Origin: Nocardioides carbamazepini
Lineage (GTDB): Bacteria; Actinomycetota; Actinomycetes; Propionibacteriales; Nocardioidaceae
Length of the DNA stretch: 64,000 nucleotides
Reading direction: 5' to 3'
Assembly (NCBI RefSeq): GCF_024614185.1
Contig: NZ_JAHTLF010000025.1
Span: 434,001 to 498,000, forward strand
The notes under the pieces were generated by a model. That model made no database searches. It was given only the letters and a program-made list of their open reading frames with translations, and was not told the DNA's origin. This document shows positions 59,422 to 64,000 of the stretch, piece after piece; the first letter of the stretch is position 1; each line of letters starts with the position of its first letter. Both the position numbers and the translations under genes were made by a program.

Positions 59422-60456
59422 TCAACCGCTCAGGCGAGGGCGCCGTAGCTGGCCGAGGGTGCGCAGGGGGTGCTCGACCGCGCGGTACCGCCACGCGAGC
59501 CCGATCGCGTTGAGCGGGTGGAGGTAGAGCCACCTCGGGTCGCTGATGTAGCGCGCCAGGACCGCGCACCCCAGCTCCGATCGACGGTCGTCGTACTCGT
59601 GCGGCGCGAGCGCGCGGAGGCGGTCGAGAACGACCTCGACGGGCTGGCCGCGTCCGGACCGGAACAGGTCCGTCCACTCTTCATGACCCCACGTCTGCGC
59701 GGCCACGTGATCGCGCCGATGGGCCTGTTGCTTCCGAAGGTCGTCCCGGATCCGCGGCGGCCAGCGGTCGACGCACTCCTGGACCCACGACTCGTGCCAG
59801 GCCTCGTTCTCGAGGAACGCGATCGTCACGCAGTTCGGCGCGTACGTCGGCGAGCCCTCCTCGATCGCAGGCAGGAGCGCCGTCACGATCGCCAGGCCGA
59901 CCTCCTCGTCGCCTGCCCGGTACGCCTCCGCGGCGAGACGCGAAGCGTGCTCGCAGACATCGAAGGCGCTCGCGACGCCCCACCGACGCTCCGACTCCGC
60001 GATAGCCGCGTCGAACTCGGGGACCTGGCGCAGGTGCTCGATGAGGCGGTCCTCGCTGGTCGCGCCGGCAGCCGGCCGCGAAAGCCTGTGCTGGTCGCCG
60101 TTCCAGTACGTCGCCCGCCAGTAGTAGAGCGCCTCGGAGTTCGCCGGCCACTGGTCCCCGTCAAGGACCGGCTCCGTCCAGTCCCGCTCCGGGTCGAACG
60201 GCCGCCACCCCTCATCGAGTGGCTCATCGACCCGTGCTCGTCGGACCTTCCGCCCGAAGCTGTGGTGCATCGCTCCGAGCCTGGCGTAGGCCCGCTGCGC
60301 ACCCATCAGGCTGATGCCGTTGGCGCCGTCCGGGCTCATCGGGTAGCGAAGCTGGCCGCCATCGTCCTCCCAGAAGCAGACCGGGCAGAGCTCGTAGTCG
60401 CCAGGACCCTCGTCGAGGGTGAGGTGACCGCAGCACGGGCAGGGGAAGCGACTCAC
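59422..60456 (-). CDS. CPCC-domain protein, unknown function
   Basis: This 344-residue protein starts with a cysteine-rich CPCC domain (residues 5-70: FPCPCCGHLTLDEGPG, then ELCPVCFWEDDG), a probable zinc ribbon. The rest is helical and charged, with WRPFDPERDWTEP in the middle and a C-terminal helical repeat-like part (LFRSGRGQPVEVVLDRLRALAPHEYDDR split by loops). The GTG start puts the CPCC motif at residue 5, as in relatives. Such proteins are often found near contact-toxin immunity genes; here the neighbour is a VapBC-like pair. Confidence 0.78.
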   Translation of the reverse strand: MSRFPCPCCGHLTLDEGPGDYELCPVCFWEDDGGQLRYPMSPDGANGISLMGAQRAYARLGAMHHSFGRKVRRARVDEPLDEGWRPFDPERDWTEPVLDGDQWPANSEALYYWRATYWNGDQHRLSRPAAGATSEDRLIEHLRQVPEFDAAIAESERRWGVASAFDVCEHASRLAAEAYRAGDEEVGLAIVTALLPAIEEGSPTYAPNCVTIAFLENEAWHESWVQECVDRWPPRIRDDLRKQQAHRRDHVAAQTWGHEEWTDLFRSGRGQPVEVVLDRLRALAPHEYDDRRSELGCAVLARYISDPRWLYLHPLNAIGLAWRYRAVEHPLRTLGQLRRPRLSG

Positions 60457-60609
60457 GTCGTCATCTTGGTTGATGTGCGTCGGCGGCGCTTGTGACTTGT
60501 AGGAGACGGGTGAGTCACGTGCGGCGGAACGACGCATCGGTGACAACCAGGGGGCCGTGCACGACCGCGGCGATCGCGCCCGGCCCGACGAGTCCGATCG
60601 GGTTGCTGG

Positions 60610-60615
60610 TAGGAT
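60610..60615 (+). promoter_or_regulatory. -10 element of the toxin-antitoxin pair
   Basis: TAGGAT lies 7 nt before the antitoxin ATG and no ribosome site is present, so the transcript is probably leaderless. Confidence 0.45.
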
Positions 60616-60622
60616 CGACGGT

Positions 60623-60850
60623 ATGTCGGCTGAGCCCAGCTTCGAGAAGGCGTCCTGGACCATTCCGTCGGACGTCCTGGAAGCCGTGCGCAGGCATGCA
60701 CCGCGTGGCAAGGTCTCGGCGTACGTCGCCGACGCCCTCAGGCGTCAGCTCGAGCTCGATGATCTGGCGGTTCTTGTCGATGAGATGGAGGCGGTCAGCG
60801 GGCCGTTCGACCCTGAGGTCGTCGCTCGCTACGCCGAAGAGATGCGGTGA
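60623..60850 (+). CDS. VapB-like antitoxin
   Basis: This 75-residue protein upstream of a PIN-domain toxin has an N-terminal part (FEKASWTIPSDVLEAVRRHAPRGKVSAYVADALRRQL) that looks like a ribbon-helix-helix DNA-binding domain. The C-terminus (VSGPFDPEVVARYAEEMR) is the kind of tail that wraps around the toxin active site. Its stop overlaps the toxin start as GTGA. It probably represses the operon together with the toxin. Confidence 0.82.
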   Translation: MSAEPSFEKASWTIPSDVLEAVRRHAPRGKVSAYVADALRRQLELDDLAVLVDEMEAVSGPFDPEVVARYAEEMR

Positions 60851-61260
60851 GCGGCCCAACGCTCCGGGTCGTCATCCTCGACTCGGAAGGCTTGGCCCGC
60901 GCTGGTCGGAACGATCGTGACGTGGGTGAGCGCCTCGCGGCGGCTCGTGGCAATCGTCAGCGAGTGATTCTGCCGGCTGTCGTGGCGGCCGAGGTCATCA
61001 CCGGCGGGCAGTCGGACGCCGGCGTCTATCGAGTAATGAAGCGGCTGATTCCAGAGCCGATCACTCTGGACCTCGCTGCGCAAGCCGGCCGACTTCGTGA
61101 GCGGGCCGGGAGCGCCCGCCGGAAGAAGCGTGATCTGACGGTCGACGCGATCGTCGCAGCCGTCGCGATCGCTCGAGCGCCGTCGGTCGTTCTGACGACG
61201 GATGCGGACGACCTGCGGCTGCTGACAGAAGGGCATGACGTCCGCGTGATCGGCATCTGA
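60847..61260 (+). CDS. PIN-domain toxin (VapC-like ribonuclease)
   Basis: This 137-residue PIN-domain nuclease has the acidic residues for the metal site: D12 (VVILDSEGLA), E49 (VAAEV), D100 (LTVDAIVAAVA) and D119/D121 (TTDADDL). The GTG start overlaps the antitoxin stop by 4 bp. Such toxins cut tRNA or rRNA when the antitoxin is degraded. All catalytic acids are intact, so it looks functional. The target is unknown. Confidence 0.85.
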   Translation: MSGPTLRVVILDSEGLARAGRNDRDVGERLAAARGNRQRVILPAVVAAEVITGGQSDAGVYRVMKRLIPEPITLDLAAQAGRLRERAGSARRKKRDLTVDAIVAAVAIARAPSVVLTTDADDLRLLTEGHDVRVIGI

Positions 61261-61290
61261 CGCCACGTCGGTGGTGGCGACAGCACGCCG

Positions 61291-61714
61291 TCATCTGGGC
61301 AGGTAGCCCAGCCACAGGCGGTCGCGGGCCCGGGTCATCCCGACGAAGAGCTCGCGGCGGAAGCGCTCGAGCCGTTCGGCGTACGCCGAATCGGTCTCGT
61401 TCCTCCGCTGAGGCGGAGGGTGGTGGCGCAGGCCGGGCATGAGTACGCACTTGAAGTCCAGGCCCTTGGCTCGCTTGAAGGTGCCGACCTTCACTTTGTC
61501 CTGTGTCGTGCCGTCGTAGTCGGTCAGCTCGACGCTGGGAATGCCGGCGGTCCTCGAGGATCCGCCAGCCGAACTGGACGAGCTCCTTGAGGTACTTCGA
61601 GAGCGTCTTCTCGGACTCGGCGGCGATCAAGAAGTTGCTCGCACGCTGCTCGATGGCTCGTGCATACTCGCGTAGTCGATCGGCCTCGTCCCGTGCAGAA
61701 TCTCCAGCAGCCAT
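61291..61714 (-). pseudogene. Frameshifted C-terminal remnant of a UvrD-type helicase
   Basis: The last 67 codons read VGTFKRAKGLDFKCVLMPGL and ELFVGMTRARDRLWLGYLP, helicase motifs V and VI of the UvrD/Rep family. The preceding helical part (ADRLREYARAIEQR, ELVQFGWRILED) is in another frame. The frames join if one base is removed in the run GACCGCCGGC near 61547-61556, giving ILED-AGIPSVELTDYDG. The ATPase half (Walker A and B) is missing. This is a decayed fragment next to the toxin-antitoxin pair. Confidence 0.75.
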
Positions 61715-61837
61715 CGGGTCCCTCCTGGCCGGCACGGTAGTGCGATAGGCGGGACCAGGGGTGTGGAACGGTTCGATTCGCCTGGGCGACACGCGGGTTG
61801 CTCGAACATGCGCTCGGCCCTGCGCCGGGCCGCGTGG

Positions 61838-62242
61838 TCACACCTGCCGGGCCTCGGTCCCGCGGGCCACCAGCAGCTCGACCGCCGGTACGTCGGCGGG
61901 CGCCCACGTGAGCTCCAGGAGCGTGGACGAGGGGCGCCAGGTGACCGCGGCGTGTTCGGTCAGCACCGGCGTGCCGCTGACCAGGTCGCAGCGGAAGGTC
62001 GTCAGCGTGACGATCCCGAAGCCGTAGGCGTGCCTCGTGGTGGTGAGCTCGTCGCCGACGGCGATCTCGCAGTGCAGCTCTTCGCGGATCTCGCGTTCGA
62101 GTGCCTGACGCGCGGTCTCGCCGGGCTCGATCTTGCCGCCGGGGAACTCCCACAGATCGCCGGTCTCGCCGCCGGGCCCGCGCCGGGCGCACAGCACGAG
62201 GCCGTCGCGCACGATGACGGCGCCCACGACCTCGATCTCCAC
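61838..62242 (-). CDS. MutT-type NUDIX (deoxy)nucleoside triphosphate pyrophosphohydrolase
   Basis: This 134-residue protein has a canonical Nudix box G36-x5-E42-x7-R50-E-x2-E-E (GGKIEPGETARQALEREI then REEL) and the MutT-like start EIEVVGAVIVRDG with CARRGPG. It would remove pyrophosphate from oxidised or unwanted (d)NTPs such as 8-oxo-dGTP or 5-methyl-dCTP. GGAG precedes the ATG. The 123 nt between it and the helicase remnant show nothing. Confidence 0.88.
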   Translation of the reverse strand: MEIEVVGAVIVRDGLVLCARRGPGGETGDLWEFPGGKIEPGETARQALEREIREELHCEIAVGDELTTTRHAYGFGIVTLTTFRCDLVSGTPVLTEHAAVTWRPSSTLLELTWAPADVPAVELLVARGTEARQV

Positions 62243-62266
62243 GGGCCGATCGTCGCAGACCAGCGC

Positions 62267-62302
62267 TCACGCCGCCCGTCACGCCGCCCGTCACGCCGCC
62301 CG
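62267..62302. repeat. Three perfect 12-bp tandem repeats
   Basis: TCACGCCGCCCG occurs three times in a row across the end of the minus-strand DUF559-type gene; each copy carries a TGA on that strand, and the gene's stop lies in the third. A slipped-strand expansion is the likely origin. Confidence 0.65.
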
Positions 62303-63271
62303 TCGTGCCGCCGCCTCGAGCGCCTCACCGATCTGTGCGAAGAAGTCGTCGGGCTGGAGCCGGAGTCCGAGGAGCGGCAGACGCAGCACCACGTCGCCCG
62401 CGAGGGCCAGGGCGTTCTGGCGCAGGGCATCGCCGACGATGTTCTCGGCCCAGGCGTGGTGGATGCCGTCGACCTCGACGACGACGCCGAGATCGGGCCA
62501 GTACAGGTCGAGGTAGTAGCGCCCGCGCCGGTCCCGACGCAGCACCTGCTGCGCGGGCACGGGCAGGCCGCGCCGTCGTGCCTCGCGCGCGAAGTCGATC
62601 TCGCCGAGTGAGCGCCCGCCGTCGAGCAGGTCGTTCACGACCGTGTGCAGCAGGACCCTGCGGCGGTCGCGCCGGACCCGCAGGAGCTGGCGTCCGAGGT
62701 CCTCGGGGCGAGCCAGGCCGTCCTGCACGACTCGGGTGAGCACGTACGTCGCGGCGCGGTCGGTCCGCGCCCACAGCGCGGCGCGCACGGCGGCGACATC
62801 GGTGCGGGTGCGGGGGATCCCGGACGCCGCCGCGTCCGCCGCCGACCAACGGCGGGACTGTCGGATGTCGTAGAGCCGGTGACGGCGTACCCGTGCGCCG
62901 CGCGGCACGGTCACCCGGATCCGGTCGATCGTGTAGCGGGTCAACCCGGAAGCGATGAGGGCGGCGGCACCGTCCAGCTGAGCTCGGGGTCCGCCCTCGA
63001 GGACCGCCGCCCACAGGTGCCCGACCTGCGACACCTCGCCGGTGTGGACGGCGATGGTCTGCGCGCCGAGACGCTGCCAACGGCTCGCCCGCAGCTGCGC
63101 GCGCACCTGCCCACGTGAGGCGCCGAGGGCGTACAGCTGGCGTCGCGAGAGCACTCCGCCCTGGTCGGAGGCAACGGCAGCGGCCGCGGCGGTGACAACG
63201 TCATGCGGAACGGTCGCTGGAGCGACCACTCCGTATGACGTCCGGCGGCGCTGCTCCCGAGACGGCGTCAT
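62291..63271 (-). CDS. AbiEi-antitoxin-like / DUF559 protein
   Basis: This 326-residue protein has an N-terminal AbiEi-type helix-turn-helix (about 30-75, GGVLSRRQLYALGASRGQVRAQL split by a turn), a middle beta domain rich in Arg, and a C-terminal DUF559 fold of the PD-(D/E)xK kind: YYLDLYWPDLGVVVEVDGIHHAW with D, E and the DGxxH motif. Common and multi-copy in actinobacteria; function unproven. ATG 63271 is used; ATG 63313 would add 14 residues but overlaps the promoter region of the divergent glycosylase gene. Confidence 0.78.
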   Translation of the reverse strand: MTPSREQRRRTSYGVVAPATVPHDVVTAAAAAVASDQGGVLSRRQLYALGASRGQVRAQLRASRWQRLGAQTIAVHTGEVSQVGHLWAAVLEGGPRAQLDGAAALIASGLTRYTIDRIRVTVPRGARVRRHRLYDIRQSRRWSAADAAASGIPRTRTDVAAVRAALWARTDRAATYVLTRVVQDGLARPEDLGRQLLRVRRDRRRVLLHTVVNDLLDGGRSLGEIDFAREARRRGLPVPAQQVLRRDRRGRYYLDLYWPDLGVVVEVDGIHHAWAENIVGDALRQNALALAGDVVLRLPLLGLRLQPDDFFAQIGEALEAAARRAA

Positions 63272-63324
63272 GCGCCCACGATGCGCGATCGCGCCGCCGC
63301 CCGCGGCCGTCATCCACAGACGGC

Positions 63325-63330
63325 TATCGT
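63325..63330 (+). promoter_or_regulatory. -10 element of the glycosylase gene
   Basis: TATCGT lies exactly 6 nt before the GTG at 63337; no ribosome site is present, fitting a leaderless mRNA. Confidence 0.5.
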
Positions 63331-63336
63331 CGCCGG

Positions 63337-63978
63337 GTGACCGCGCGCAACCAGCCTGACGTCGTACGACGGGCGCGGGCGCTGCTGGGCCGCACCATCA
63401 CCGGCCACGGCGTGACGGTGCGCATCACCGAGGTAGAGGCGTACGCCGGGTGCGAGGACCCGGCGTCGCACGCCTACACGCGCACGCCGCGCTCGGAGAT
63501 CATGTACGGCCCGGCGTACCGGCTCTACGTGTACCGCTCCTACGGCATCCACTTCTGTGCCAACGTCGTGACCGGGCCGACGGAGATCGGCGCGGCCGTG
63601 CTGCTGCGGGCCGGCGAGGTCGTCGACGGGCACGAGCTGGCCAGGTTCCGGCGCGGCGAGACCCCGCCGGAGCGGGACATGCGGCTGGCCCGGGGCCCGG
63701 GCAACCTCGCCCAGGCGCTGGGGATCACGCTCGACGACCTCGGCACCGACCTGTTGGCCGACCACGACGAGGGTGCCGACGGGCAGTTCACCGGCGTCCG
63801 CCTCGGCCCCGAGCGCCGCACCCGGCCGCGGATAGCCAGCGGTCCCCGGGTCGGGGTGTCCAAGGCGGCCGACGTGCCGTGGCGGTTCTGGCTGGACGGC
63901 GATCCGACGGTCTCGGCGTACCGCCGCAGCCCTCGAGCCCCGGAGCCCCCCACTACGCTTCCGGCACGTGAGCACTGA
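63337..63978 (+). CDS. mpg: 3-methyladenine DNA glycosylase
   Basis: This 213-residue Mpg/AAG-type enzyme flips out and removes alkylated purines, starting base-excision repair. The catalytic motif ITEVEAYAG (Glu about residue 31), DPASHAYTRTPRSEIMYGPAYRLYVYRSYGIHFCANVV (family core, residues 42-80 in several strands) and ARGPGNLAQALGI are present. The last 20 residues are Pro-rich and not conserved. The GTG was chosen because TATCGT lies 6 nt before it. Confidence 0.93.
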   Translation: MTARNQPDVVRRARALLGRTITGHGVTVRITEVEAYAGCEDPASHAYTRTPRSEIMYGPAYRLYVYRSYGIHFCANVVTGPTEIGAAVLLRAGEVVDGHELARFRRGETPPERDMRLARGPGNLAQALGITLDDLGTDLLADHDEGADGQFTGVRLGPERRTRPRIASGPRVGVSKAADVPWRFWLDGDPTVSAYRRSPRAPEPPTTLPAREH

Positions 63979-64000
63979 GACCTACGAGAACGTCACCCTC
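63968..64000 (+). CDS. Possible start of the next gene (cut by window end)
   Basis: GTG at 63968, 8 nt after TACGCT (63954-63959), opens a frame VSTETYENVTL that runs to the window end and overlaps the glycosylase stop by 11 bp. Too short to identify. Confidence 0.35.
   Translation, partial: MSTETYENVTL

Noticed and set aside
1..64000. CRISPR arrays, tRNA or rRNA genes, replication origin
   Set aside because: No spaced repeat array, no cloverleaf-like tRNA sequence with CCA-type end, no rRNA core and no DnaA-box cluster was found by eye; a tRNAscan and Infernal run would settle small RNAs.

Overview
The window is high-GC actinobacterial chromosome, most like Nocardioides or a close relative in the Nocardioidaceae. 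This is judged from codon use, the protein families (B12-dependent NrdJ, a DUF222/HNH protein, DUF3556, MT0933-like antitoxin proteins, an MmpS-like protein) and the lexA / LysM gene / nrdR neighbourhood known from mycobacteria and corynebacteria. It holds about 58 protein genes. No rRNA, tRNA, CRISPR array, prophage or complete insertion sequence was seen. Many genes appear to be read from leaderless mRNAs, because a TANNNT -10 element lies 6 to 8 nt before the start codon.

Layout. 1-7.2 kb: end of an ABC-F ATPase, a secreted repeat protein that may be a beta-propeller, a divergent MarR regulator and Tam methyltransferase sharing one operator, an unrecognised protein, an ECF sigma factor fused to an anti-sigma-like zinc finger and membrane tail, and a DUF4442 protein. 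7.2-10.5 kb: a glutamate-type amino-acid ABC importer (gluABCD order). 10.6-20.4 kb: a small membrane protein, a 1261-residue secreted hydrolase with Ig-like modules, and the tRNA-modification genes miaB and miaA, with a peptidase E, a NUDIX hydrolase and two tandem MT0933-like proteins between them. 20.4-26.6 kb: a tightly coupled operon (acyl-CoA synthetase, DUF3556 membrane protein, FAD oxidoreductase) divergent from a PucR-type regulator; its pathway is not known to me.

26.6-40.2 kb: a DUF222/HNH protein, an AraC-DinB regulator coupled to a DHFR-like protein, gamma-glutamyltransferase, a PPOX flavoprotein, dapF, a short-chain dehydrogenase behind a 25-bp palindrome, an MmpS-like protein divergent from a PhoD-like phosphatase, hflX and an SGNH hydrolase. 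40.2-49.6 kb: a sugar or polyol uptake and catabolism operon on the minus strand (ATPase, two permeases, lipoprotein, two TIM-barrel isomerases, a Gfo/Idh/MocA dehydrogenase) divergent from a ROK repressor, with a 26-bp palindrome between them.

49.6-59.4 kb: a DinG-type helicase, an intergenic repeat and hairpin, a secreted metalloprotease, lexA with several SOS-box-like sites, an SOS-type LysM protein, and nrdR-nrdJ behind two NrdR boxes. These genes link DNA damage, division control and dNTP supply. 59.4-64 kb is an accessory-looking stretch: a CPCC-domain protein, a VapBC-like toxin-antitoxin pair, a frameshifted UvrD-type helicase remnant, a MutT-type NUDIX enzyme, an AbiEi/DUF559-like protein and the 3-methyladenine glycosylase gene, followed by the first bases of another possible gene.
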